A stretch of DNA of 60,000 bases from Membranipora membranacea (lineage: Eukaryota > Bryozoa > Gymnolaemata > Cheilostomatida > Membraniporidae). Every line of letters starts with the position of its first letter. Position 1 is the first letter of the stretch. The stretch lies in contig OU612069.1 in NCBI GenBank assembly GCA_914767715.1, forward strand, positions 1,304,001 through 1,364,000, given 5' to 3'. The position numbers and the translations under genes were made by a program. The notes below the pieces were generated by a model. That model was not told the origin of the DNA and did not search any database. It was given only the letters and a program-made list of their open reading frames with translations. Shown piece by piece: positions 50,301 to 60,000 of this stretch.

Positions 50301-53300
50301 TAATGAAATGACACACCATTAACCCCCGGCACAGTTTGAGCTAGAACTATAAAGTTGATACACAAAATAGTTTCAAGTCATTATATGATTTCGGGTCAAA
50401 ATGCCACTGCCAAAACGCCACAGGCCCTAAGGCCACTGGCCAAAAGACCACTGGTTATAAGGCCACTGGTCAAAAGGCCACAACCCATAAGGCCACTGGC
50501 CGAAAAGCCACTGGTCATAAGGCCACTATGGTCATAAGGCCACTGGTCAAAAAGCCACTGCTCAAAAAGCCGTTGTTTACATAATAGAAGTCTGATATCA
50601 ACATTCCATTGACATGTTTTTTGGGCCCGTAAAACAAAATTCTAGCTCTTGATATGCCATTTTTCAATGATTTTTTATTTCTACTCACTGATTCCGATTT
50701 TAATAAAGTTAGAAAAGATCCCACCCACCGTTTGCAACTAATTATTTTAAATGAATCCACCCAGACATCTTCTCACACATATTTTCTGTACCGTAACCCC
50801 CAATAAATACATTAAAATGTATCTTGATGGACAAACGAGATGAATTCTACAACTGCAGAAAACTACTAAGCAAAAACAAGATAACAATGCAAAAACTTGA
50901 CCTTTCGGGTGACAACATAATATACATCAACGAATCCCTGACAAAAGCTGCTAACACTCTATTCTTCAAGGCTAGACAATGCAAAAAAGATCTCAAAACT
51001 ACCATTATGTCTGGACCCACCATGGCCAGATCTTCATGCGCCAAAACTGTCCCGCTGAAACCGTGTCTCAGATATAACTATGGATGAATGGATGAAAATT
51101 CAACATTAATTTCTGATAAAAATAACTCAAATTACATTTTGTTTTGCAAACTCTGGGCGTTCACATGTAAAACAGAAAAAAATTTTATTGAAAAAACATG
51201 TGTTTTATGGCCAGTGGCTTTTTGGCCAGTTGCTTTATGGCCTGTGGCTTTTTGGCCAGTGGCTTTATGGCCAGTTGCTTTTTTGCCAGTGGCTTTATGG
51301 CCAGTGGTCTTTCACCCATTATAGTCCTCAAATGACCAATGTTCATGACAAGAGTATAATTATTTGTAATGAATTGAATATAAATAGAAACAATTATGAG
51401 AGATTCAAAACCTACCGATGGATCACACAGAAGCTGCTTGATCTCTGGAAGTCTTAGTATTGACTTTGGAAAATTTGTCAGCTTCTCATTGCCACGGATG
51501 TCTAGTATCTCTAAGCTTCTGAGTTTGTTCAGACTGTCAAGAACAAGGACTTGAGTGTAATAAAAGTATAGGGTGACCAACAACATTGATTGAGCATATA
51601 TATCAACTCAAAAATATTTCCAAGACTAGGTTTTCCCTCAAAGATGGAGACTCGCAAGATAGACTAGAATGAAAAATCGGCTAAGCAGTTTGCCATGAAT
51701 TGTTATGGGATTATTTATCATGTCAACAGCAAGCATAGAAATGGACAAAATGCGTGATAAAGAACATTGTCACAGACTTAAAAACTTACCAATCAGGTAA
51801 ATCAGTAAGTCCACAGTTGCTTATGTCCAGCTCTTTTAGTTGAGTAACTTTCTTGGAGAGATGATTGAAGAATGTTTCATCAGCCATATTCCCTGACACA
51901 GATAGATGATCCAATATTCTGAGATTGTCCAGTCTGAAAAGTTAGAAATCAAATCATGATGACACTGCTGTAAGTTGAACAGAAAAAAATTATTTCAGAT
52001 CAATTTTAGCTTTAACTGTAACATCTTTCGTGTTTATCATAACTTAGAGATGATTCATAATGCAATTAGAAGCTGATTTTAGCACCAGTGTAATACTATC
52101 ACGGGACATGTTGGGTATCCTCAGCCTAAATTAGAGCCGAGAAAATAATATCTCGTTCTACGCAATAAAAGTTGCAATAACATTCAAATTATTACGTACA
52201 AAATTAGTGAAACCAACTTGTGTACAGACATTACGTCACGAAAATGCAATAAAATTTGGAATATATATCATAATTTCAGTTGGTAATCCGCCTAAGTGTT
52301 TGTGATTTGAATAGACCCTATAGCACATAATATACAGTAACAATATGAATACAGTAACTTACTGTAACTCCTCCAGTTTGAGCTTACATTCATCGATAAT
52401 CAGTGTGGTTAGGCTGCCCGGCAGCACATGAGACATTTCTTGTACATCAAGACCCATATTCCGAGATAGGTCTAGAATCTTTAGTTTCTTCAGGGCTTCT
52501 AGAGCTGAGCTGTAATGATAGGGTAGAAAAATCTGTAATGGTAAGAGCGTTGCAAAGATACATCATTCGTAGATCATGGAAATTCTCTACTGCAAAATTC
52601 ATCGTCCCATAGCCACGATTCTGCTCATCTTGATCAATACTGCTATAACGCATGCATATGCATTTATCTTTTATATAAACTTTTATTAGAAGCAACGGCT
52701 AATCTGCGCTTTGTGACATTGACACACATGTTTTACATAGTCACAGAACACAGATTAGTTGTAGTAGTGAATTCGCAAGTAGCTCCCAAAAGCATTTAGC
52801 CGGTACTTTCATAATCTGGTACAATGCACGAGTGAGAGGAACAAAACATTTTCATGACAAAAAGTGTAACGAGAATTTGTGCCTGTCCACTTAAGGTAAT
52901 GTCAAAGACCGATCCGAATATCAACATATCATATACCGTTGGAAAGCTGCCAAGCTACTGAAAATGAATACCTAAACAAAAACTTGATTCAATGACGTTG
53001 TGCCATTTTAGGGAGGAAATGAGGCAGAAAACGCTGTTTTTGTCAAAGCAGATGGGGGAGTCAAATTAAATGCAAGAAATTTCAAACCAGGTGGAATGCA
53101 TACTTAGAGATTGCGTTTATCGTAAAATTTGAATTTCTTTGATATATGACTAGTCTAAACTGACTTTTTACGTCACGCCATACAATGCATTTTTTTTGTG
53201 AAGCCGTGAAAATATGTGAAATTTCAATCATTAATTCAGAACAGATCATAGGCTCGAAACAAAATTAATTATGATTTTCCCTTAGGGTACACTTCAAATG

Positions 53301-55565
53301 CCATACCTATTAACTTTCAACAAATTAGCTTGCATATTGCGAAAACAGTAGACTCTCGAATACAGCTAATATTTTTTGCAACTTTTGCATAACATCAAAT
53401 GTGCTGTCCAAATGACCATTATTGTGGCCAAACAAAGTCTTTTTGAAAGTTCTCACATACGAAGCCGCTTTTATTACCCATGGTGCACGCAGGAAATGCC
53501 TTAATATTTTTTCCCTGCATCTTCGTTTTTCTTGAATTTAACGCAAAAGAATGCCAAAAAACAGCTACTTTCTGGGACTTTTGAGGTGTTTTTGGCCATT
53601 CTTTTGCGTTAAATTCAAGAAAAACGAAGATGCAGTGAAAAAATCTGTTGACATTTCCTGCGTGCACCATGGGTAATAAAAGCGGCTTCGTATGTGAGAA
53701 CTTTCAAAAAGACATTGTTTGGCCACAATAATGGTCATTTGGACAGCACATTTGACGTTATGCAAAAGTTGCGAAAAATATCAGGTGTATTCGAGAGTCC
53801 ACTGTTTTCGCAATATGCAAGCTAATATGTTGAAAGTCATTATGTATGACATTTGAAGTGTACTCTAAGGGAAAATCATAATTAATTTTGTTTCAAGCCT
53901 ATGATCTGTTCTGAATTAATGATTGAAATTTCACATATTTTCACGGCTTCACAAAAAAAATGCATTGTATGGCGTGACGTAAAAAGTCAGTTTAGACTAG
54001 TCATATATCAAAGAAAATCAAATTTTACTATGAACTCAATCTCTAAGTATACATTCCACCTGTTTTGAAATTTTTTGCAATTAATTTGACTCCTCCATCT
54101 GCATTTTCAAAAACAGCGTTTTCTGCCTCATTTCCTCCCTTTAATGACACAACGTCATCGAATCAAGTTTTTGTTCAGGTATTCATTTTCAGTAGCTCGG
54201 CAGCTTTCCAACGGTATATGATATGTTGATATTCCGATCGGTCTTTGACATTACCTTAAATACCAAATCACCAAAGGACAACTCCTGAGCCAATCGCCAA
54301 GAGATAAGAGTGCCAAGAAATTTAAATGTTTTATTTGCAAATCTTTAGTAAAACTGATAATACTCAAGGCATAGGCTCTAGGGGAAGATGTAGTTTTATG
54401 CAAATAAGTAATAATGATGAGTTGGATGTGTAAAACCAAGGATTGAAATCCTTGGTAAAACTGCAGAATCTTTGTTACTCACATTTTTGTCAACCCACAG
54501 CCTCTAGCATAGAGGCGCTCCAAACTTTGTAAATCAGCCAAAAACTTAGGCAGACTCCCTAGCTGATTATCTGATATATCTATCTCCTTCAAGTGTTCGG
54601 GTAGATGGAGCCTGTAAAGATAAGCATAATTAATAACATACAACGTCTCACGACAATTCAGTACATATTAAATTGGTTGAAGCTTCAAGAAATTTCATTA
54701 TTAGTCTTAGAGCACTGCCTGTCATTTTAAGGATAACACACTGAAACCATGCAAGGACTCTCAGGATCTTCCACTGAGGATTGAACATATCTTAACTTAC
54801 TGATTAGTTGGAGCAGACTGTCGGACATTCCTCAGGTCTAATATCTCCAGATCTGGTACCAGGTCTCTAAGATTATGTGGAACTTCACCCCATATTCTCA
54901 TGTGTGTGACAGTCATACCTGCTGTGTCTTCTTCAAACTGCGACGTCGTCTGCGGCTTCCCTTCGAAATCATCAGGCGGCTCCATTCTATCATCACTGCC
55001 ATTCGAATACCAGATACAGTACTCTGATGAATGCAGATAAGATTATATTAATATATTATATCGGTTATTTGAAAAATATAATTTTGATATTCATTATATT
55101 ATGGACATTTTATCGGTAGATATGGCTTCTTGTATATCATATAAAATATAATGAGAGAGGTCATATAGATGCAAGGTCTGAAGGGAGTCAGTAGTAGTAA
55201 GGTGTTATTTCATAGTGAAATTTACATCATCCACATCATTGGCCGATCCAACTATCACATCAATTTGTGACAATTACAGCTTTCTACGGTACAACAATTT
55301 GGATGCCAGTAATCATACGGAGTCAAATGTTCTTAGCTAAGCAGACTGTAGGGAGAACTGTAGTAAGAAATTTACTATTTGTAAGGGATAGTTAATGATA
55401 GGGGAGCTTCATCAATTTTCTGCAGTTTAATGCTAGTTTGATTTAATGTTTGAGAAGGTCAAAGGTGAGTACAGCAGATAAGCAATGGAAGGTTTACTTC
55501 ACATATGTGGACATACCTCCATAATCGCTGACCTCATCCATATCGAGACCCAGATCAAGATTAAC
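46439..55565 (-). CDS. Gene B: IWY-LRR-X-Y-Z protein, about 925 aa or more
   Basis: Exons in transcript order: 55517-55565, 54801-55023, 54483-54611, 52363-52509, 51790-51933, 51416-51533, 48774-49337, 47647-48177, 46439-47335. All are GT-AG with matching phases; they total 2802 nt, exactly 934 codons with TGA. If translation starts at the ATG at 55541 the protein has 925 residues. Otherwise the first exon joins LRR exons upstream (block C). The IWY module shows EYCIWYSNG and THMRIWGEVP. LRRs cover about residues 83-262 (LEILDLRN, LKEIDISDN, LKILDLSRN, LKELDISNCGL, LEILDIRGN). X is 263-450, Y 451-627, Z 628-925. No signal peptide or membrane span is seen. Two introns contain a fold-back element and inverted minisatellites. 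Function unknown. Confidence 0.83.
47647..48177 (-). CDS. Gene B region Y exon
   Basis: A 177-codon phase-0 exon, DHLLPYNKAMM to DVYK. The hydrophobic strands VITAVVVVSGFL, TLVILCKGLV and QWLISLTHICP match the spacing of gene A exon 10. The C-terminal part (ALCVTVSFPPLQISID) looks like beta strands. Confidence 0.75.
48774..49337 (-). CDS. Gene B region X exon
   Basis: A single 188-codon phase-0 exon corresponds to two exons of gene A. Visible blocks: VVSVVWIRSK, CESLFHLIAGSIS, FNNLLHEFIVEH, KYLVTTSLPAFEPL, then an acidic linker (SSDESHPEEE) and a tail ending TATP before the donor GTGAGAT. Confidence 0.78.
49684..49765. repeat. Imperfect GAGACGAGACC simple repeat
   Basis: Short purine-rich GAGAC units (ACGAGACGAGACCGAGACA, GACCTGGACGAGACCGAGAC) lie in the gene B intron after the X exon's acceptor. 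Confidence 0.6.
50399..51318. mobile_element. Element bounded by inverted 16-bp minisatellites, with a LINE-like ORF fragment
   Basis: The left array (about 50399-50575) repeats AAGGCCACTGGTCATA-like units. The right array (about 51205-51318) has the reverse complement, TATGGCCAGTGGCTTT. Between them, at 50824-51087 (+), is a fragment reading NIIYINESLTKAANTLFFKA, a motif typical of the first-ORF or PHD-type proteins of invertebrate LINEs. A neighbouring frame then reads YVWTHHGQIFMRQN, so the fragment is frameshifted. All this lies in the intron before gene B's X exon. Confidence 0.7.
52891..54259. mobile_element. 1.37-kb fold-back element with TTAA at both ends
   Basis: TTAAGGTAATGTCAAAGACC at the left end returns as GGTCTTTGACATTACCTTAA at the right end. 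Arms of about 670 bp match with few differences around a centre near 53575. TTAA at both ends would fit a TTAA-target insertion as in piggyBac-type elements, but TTAA also belongs to the palindrome, so this is only suggestive. There is no transposase; the open frames inside are products of the palindrome. It lies in the gene B intron between the 129- and 147-bp LRR exons. Confidence 0.88.
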
Positions 55566-55569
55566 CTTG

Positions 55570-56680
55570 TAAAACGAAATAACAGTAAGCAGCAGTGATT
55601 TTTACCATTAAAGTCATAGCACTGCTCACTGCTGGTAAAAAGCGTTATATCATATTTTGAGATGTTCTTCTTTTTGAAATTGAATAAAGGATTAGTGATA
55701 TGACATAATGGAATAATGTAAACTAATTAATAATTGTTTACTCTCAAGGAAATTTAGTCTAAAGTTGGATACCTCTGAATTATTAAAATATGAGATAACG
55801 CTTTCTACCAGCAGTGGGCAGTGTAGCGCCTCTTCACACTAGGTAACATATTGAAGGTCTCAGGTCAAATTAAGAAAACTGTTTATTTTATTAATTATAA
55901 TTTAGATTGGCTGGCGAGGATTACATCCTGAAATAATTAGATTAGACTGATTTTAGAACAAACTTTTATTTGCAAGAATTCATGCAAAGTTCCTCAAGTG
56001 TGTGGCCTGGCCTCACCTTTGAGTTTTAAATGGCACAAGTTTTCTCTAACAATCCAGCAGCCTTACAAGCACAAGAACAATCTACTTTATTATTGGAGTC
56101 AATGTACTTTGCAGCTACAGAAAACTCCAGCATCTATTTTTTTTGCAGAGTAGGCAGATAGTCATACAGTCTAGATATACTAAGAATAATGTTTTTTTTT
56201 TCTCTCGAATAAGCTCTGTACTAGACTGAACACGATGTTAGGGAAGCTATCTGAAGAGGATGGTATGATTGTTAACCAAACCATTATAGAAGTGTTAGGT
56301 TTTAGAAGCTTATAAGAATGAGTTGCATCGAAAGCAGTAAAAGTTGTGTCGGAGAATGACCAGGCAAAGCTGTGCTGTTTGTTGGAGGTAACCCTCTGCA
56401 GCTGAGTAATGGGCTGGAGTTAGCGCTACAAAGCCATGTCTCACAATAACAATAAGGGCTTAGAGTTGTGGGAAGGCCCAAAGGCAATGCTAGTAAGGCT
56501 AACTAACAAAAAAATAGATATTCGACAAGAACCCTCAAATGACCAATGATCATGACCAATGATAATGCAAGTATATTATATGCTGTCACAAATGATGAAG
56601 AACCAATTAGCTTCAGACTATAACTGACTGACAATCATGATCAGTATTCATTATTTATTATTATGTTGTAATAAATTCAA
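55570..56680. other. Between block C and gene B
   Basis: No exon found that resembles gene A's first exon. A donor-like CTCAAAG|GTGAGG on the minus strand near 56013-56020 could end an untranslated first exon of gene B. Confidence 0.35.
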
Positions 56681-56687
56681 AGCCTAC

Positions 56688-59600
56688 CGATGGATCACGC
56701 AGAAGATGTTTCATCTCCGGAAGTCTGACTATTGATTCAGGAACATTTGTCAGCTTCTCATTGCCACGGATGTCTAGTTTCTCTAAGCTTCTGAGTTTGT
56801 CCAAACTGTCAAATTGAGTGTAATAAAAGTAAAGGGTGACCAACAACGCTAATTGGGCATACATATCAATTCTAAAAGACTTCCAAGCCGTGGTTATCTC
56901 TCACAGACAGAGACTCACAAGAAGGACTAGAATGAAAAATCGGCCGAGCAGTTTGCCATGAAACTTTATGGGATTATATACGATCCTCATCAAGCATAGA
57001 AATGGACAAAATACGTGATAAAGAACATTGTCACAGACTTTATAACTTACCAATCAGGTAAATCAGTAAGTCCACAGTTGCTTATGTCCAGCTCTTTTAG
57101 TTGAGTAACTTTCTTGGAGAGATGATCGAAGAATGTTTCATCAGCCATATTCCCTGACACAGATAGATGTTCCAATAATCTATGATTGTCCAGTCTGAAA
57201 AATTAGAAATCAAATCATGATGACACTGCTGTAAGTTGAACACAAAAAATTATTTCAGATCAATTTTAGCTTCAACTGTAACATAACTTAGAGATGATTC
57301 ATAATGCAATTAGAAGCTGATTTTAGCACCAGTGTAATATCAAAATACCATCCTGAGAAGTGTCGAACTGAGAAGCGCAAGAAGAGTTTTTTCAGTTTTT
57401 CATGTGGCATCATAATGCATGAAATACTTTTTTCTATAACCAACCTAGTTTTATCATTTCTTTCACTGGAAAATGATATTTTGGTTGTGAAATAAACACA
57501 TACATACATACATACATACAAACATACATACATACATACATACATACATACATACATACATACATACATACATACATACATACATACATACATACATACA
57601 TACATACATACATACATACATACATACATACATACATACATACATACATACATACATACATACATACATACATACATACATACATACATACATACATACA
57701 ATTAGAAGCTGATTTTAGCACCAGTGTAATACTATCACTGGACATGTTGGGTATCCTCAGCCTAAATTAGAACCGAGGCAATAATATCTCGTTCTACGCA
57801 ATAAAAGTTGCAATAACATTCGAATCATTACGTACAAAATTGGTGACACCAACTTGTGTACAGACATTACGCCACGAAAGTGCGAAAAATTTTGGAATAT
57901 ATCATAATTACAGTAGGTAACCCGCATAAGTGTTTGTGATTCGGATGAACGCATGGAGCTCATCCTGAAGTGTCTTCGACTTTTCATTTTAGCACCACAT
58001 GCACCCTCTGTTCTCTTCTACCAGTCCCTATATCTTGTGTCCATTACAGGACATTATACACTTTGAGAGCTTAGGCTATGCTGTGCCTCGTTCAGTCTGA
58101 CATTTTGTTCGTGTATATATACATTTTGCCTCGCACATAAATAATATACACTTACAATATGAATACAGTAACTTACTGTAACTCCTTCAGTTGGAGCTTA
58201 CATTCATCGATATTCAGTGTGGTGAGGCTGCCCGGTAGTATACGAGACATTTCTTGTACATCAAGACCCATATTCCGAGATAGGTCCAGAATCTTTAGTT
58301 TCTTCAGAGTTTTTAGAGCAAAGCTGTAATAATAGGGTAATAGATTTTTGCCCTCTAAAATAAGCAATAACAAAAGGACAACTCATGGTCAAATCATCAT
58401 TATATAAGAGTGCCAAATAGCATGATACCCCGCCCGGGGGCTGTCGAGCAGGGGGGGAGTCTGGGGGGGCATATGTGATATGTGATACCACGGACAGGCC
58501 TGTACTGCCCTCATCTGTCAAAACAACAAAAGTTAAAGGTTGTAAAAGATCATGGTTTTACACATCTTTGGTTTTGGCACGCTCGTCATCAGACAAAATC
58601 ATGAAAACACAACACCATAATTTAGTGCTGTGAGCATTACTTCATCTGGTAAAACACAATAGGTCCTTTATTACAAAATAGAAGCCTGACTTTTTTGTTA
58701 GCGTCTGTGGTGTTATGCCAGATGACGACTGTTACAATAAAGCATTACGAGCAATCTCAAAACAATCAGAATATCAAAGTATAGACTCTTGTGCCACAGA
58801 TCTATAAACGCTAAGTTAAACCTGGATGTGGAAAACTTCAGAACCTTTGTCACTCACATGTTTGTCAACCCACAGCCTCTAGCATAGAGGCGCTCCAAAT
58901 TTTGAAATTTAGCCAAAAACTTAGGCAGACTCCCTAGCTGATTCTCTGATATATCTATCTCCTTGTAGTGTTCGGTTAGATGGGGCCTGTAAAGATAAGC
59001 ATAATTTATAAATTACATCTCCTCTCGACAATTCAGTACATATTGAACTTGTTGTAGCTTCAAGAAATTTCCCTATTAGTCTCTGAGCACTGCCTGCCAA
59101 TTTACGAATAACACACTGAAACCATACGAGGACTCTCAGGATCTTCCACTGAGGATTGAATTTATTTTAACTTACTGCTTACAGCATACAGCATACGAAA
59201 TATCACATCATTATCTCACTATTGGAGATTTAACTAAAAAATACAGTTGCATCAACTAAAAACTATTGGCCTGACATGAGTATGGGCACCACACAAGTAT
59301 CATCTACAGTTGACCAATCCTGGCAAACATGGTGTTACAATATTTTCAACGCATCGCTGGTTTTTATTTCAGCAAGTGTATGTTTATTTCAGTTACTATG
59401 ATAAAGAGTTGCCCTTTCTTTCTCATTGCCAAGTGATGAACCAACTTTATAGTGTTACACTAGGGCGAATTTATCCTTACCATTCATGAGAGAGGTGACC
59501 CAGCTGAAACCCACAGGCTCTGATAGAGAGGCTCTTGAGTTTTAGAGGAAAGACAAAAATTATTTTATCGCCAATTGTAACTTTGTTCTCTGATAAGTCC

Positions 59601-60000
59601 AGGATTTCTAGCTCATGTAACCGGAGTGACCTACGAAATAGCACATCATTATCTCACTATTGAGGATTTGACAAAATAATACAGTTGCATCAACTAAAAA
59701 TGATTGGCCTGACATGAGTATGGGCACCACACAAGTATAATCTACAGTTAACCAATCCTAGCAAACATGGTGTAACAATACTTTCAACGCATCGCTAGTT
59801 TTTTTTTCAGCAACTGTATGTTTATTTCAGTTACTATGATAAAGAGTTGCCCTTTCTTTCTCATTACCAAGTGAACCAACTTTATAGTGTTACACTAGGG
59901 CGAATTTATCCTTACCACAAGAGGTCATTCAGCTGTAACCCACAGGCTCTGATAAAGAGGCTCTTGAGTTTTCTAGGAAGGCACCGAAGAGAGTCTACAT
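56688..60000 (-). CDS. Block C: six LRR exons, partial at the right edge
   Basis: Exons in transcript order: 59916->60000 (partial), 59481-59630, 58858-58986, 58177-58323, 57051-57194, 56688-56805. All are GT-AG, with phases that fit. The last four equal gene B's 129-, 147-, 144- and 118-bp LRR exons in length and nearly in sequence (LKILDLSRNMGLDVQEMS, LEKLDIRGNEKL). The first two are a different LRR type (LEILDLSEN, LKSLSIRACG) and duplicates of each other. The last exon ends in phase 0, which gene B's 55517-55565 exon accepts. So block C may be the 5' part of gene B, or a truncated neighbour without X-Y-Z. The 5' end is outside the window. Confidence 0.75.
57307..57731 (-). mobile_element. 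Retroposed insertion with 33-bp target-site duplication and (TACA)n tail
   Basis: The 33-bp sequence starting CAATTAGAAGCTGATTTTAG occurs at 57307-57339 and again at 57699-57731. Gene B's equivalent intron (about 52063) has it once. The insert (57340-57698) starts TCAAAATACC, contains GAAATAAAC and ends in about 200 bp of (TACA)n. Read on the plus strand, this is a body, an AATAAA and a microsatellite tail, as expected for LINE-mobilised insertions; on that reading the insert itself would be plus-strand. No coding sequence is recognised. Confidence 0.75.
57497..57698. repeat. (TACA)n microsatellite
   Basis: About 50 uninterrupted TACA units with a single change (CAAACATA) near the left end. 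Reverse frames read as endless Met-Tyr-Val-Cys, which is not a gene. Confidence 0.98.
59194..60000. repeat. 438-bp tandem duplication of an LRR exon plus intron
   Basis: TACGAAATA...CACATCATTATCTCACTATT at 59194 recurs at 59632, and the following intron and LRR exon repeat at an offset of about 438 bp up to the window edge. More copies may lie beyond. Confidence 0.88.

Noticed and set aside
53419-53765. Two open frames inside the 52.9-54.3 kb palindrome
   Set aside because: They arise from the inverted repeat and show no family motif or splice context.
57288-57745. Long minus-strand frames reading Met-Tyr-Val-Cys over and over
   Set aside because: They are translations of the (TACA)n microsatellite, open in three frames, and not genes.

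Overview
The window looks like a piece of an AT-rich animal nuclear genome. Genes are built from many short exons (about 30-900 bp) with canonical splice sites and are split by introns full of tandem repeats, SINEs, LINE debris and fold-back elements. The homologues I recognise (centrosomal CEP135, leucine-rich-repeat exons, a LINE with endonuclease and reverse transcriptase) fit a marine invertebrate. A sponge or other early-branching animal is my guess, but nothing here proves it. All protein-coding genes I can defend lie on the minus strand.

Layout, left to right. 1-374 is a 22-bp satellite. 508-961 holds two decayed CEP135 exons. 5993-18209 is gene A, a 12-exon gene whose splice phases join without a break into a 959-residue protein: N-terminal 'IWY' module, leucine-rich repeats, then three C-terminal regions that I do not recognise and call X, Y and Z. 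A broken LINE lies antisense in one of its introns. 18.2-23.6 kb is non-coding, with diverged repeats and hairpins. 23.6-25.6 kb has more CEP135 exon relics. 27215-27697 is an orphan copy of region X. 29867-32565 is an element with about 344-bp inverted ends that encloses a possible PHD-finger gene. 33801-34174 is a 16-bp satellite. 34175-43175 is a 14-exon CEP135 C-terminal-half locus that carries two in-frame stops and phase breaks.

46439-55565 is gene B, a paralogue of gene A with the same IWY-LRR-X-Y-Z order, and again an unbroken frame. 56688 to beyond 60000 carries six more LRR exons (block C), a segmental copy of gene B's LRR exons. Block C ends in the phase that gene B's first visible exon accepts, so B and C may be one gene with a doubled LRR array.

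The most notable content is the IWY-LRR-X-Y-Z family: two intact members, one LRR duplication and one orphan X exon. Its C-terminal regions are conserved between paralogues and match no family I can name. Around it is a rich set of fold-back and retroposed elements, some with readable target-site duplications.
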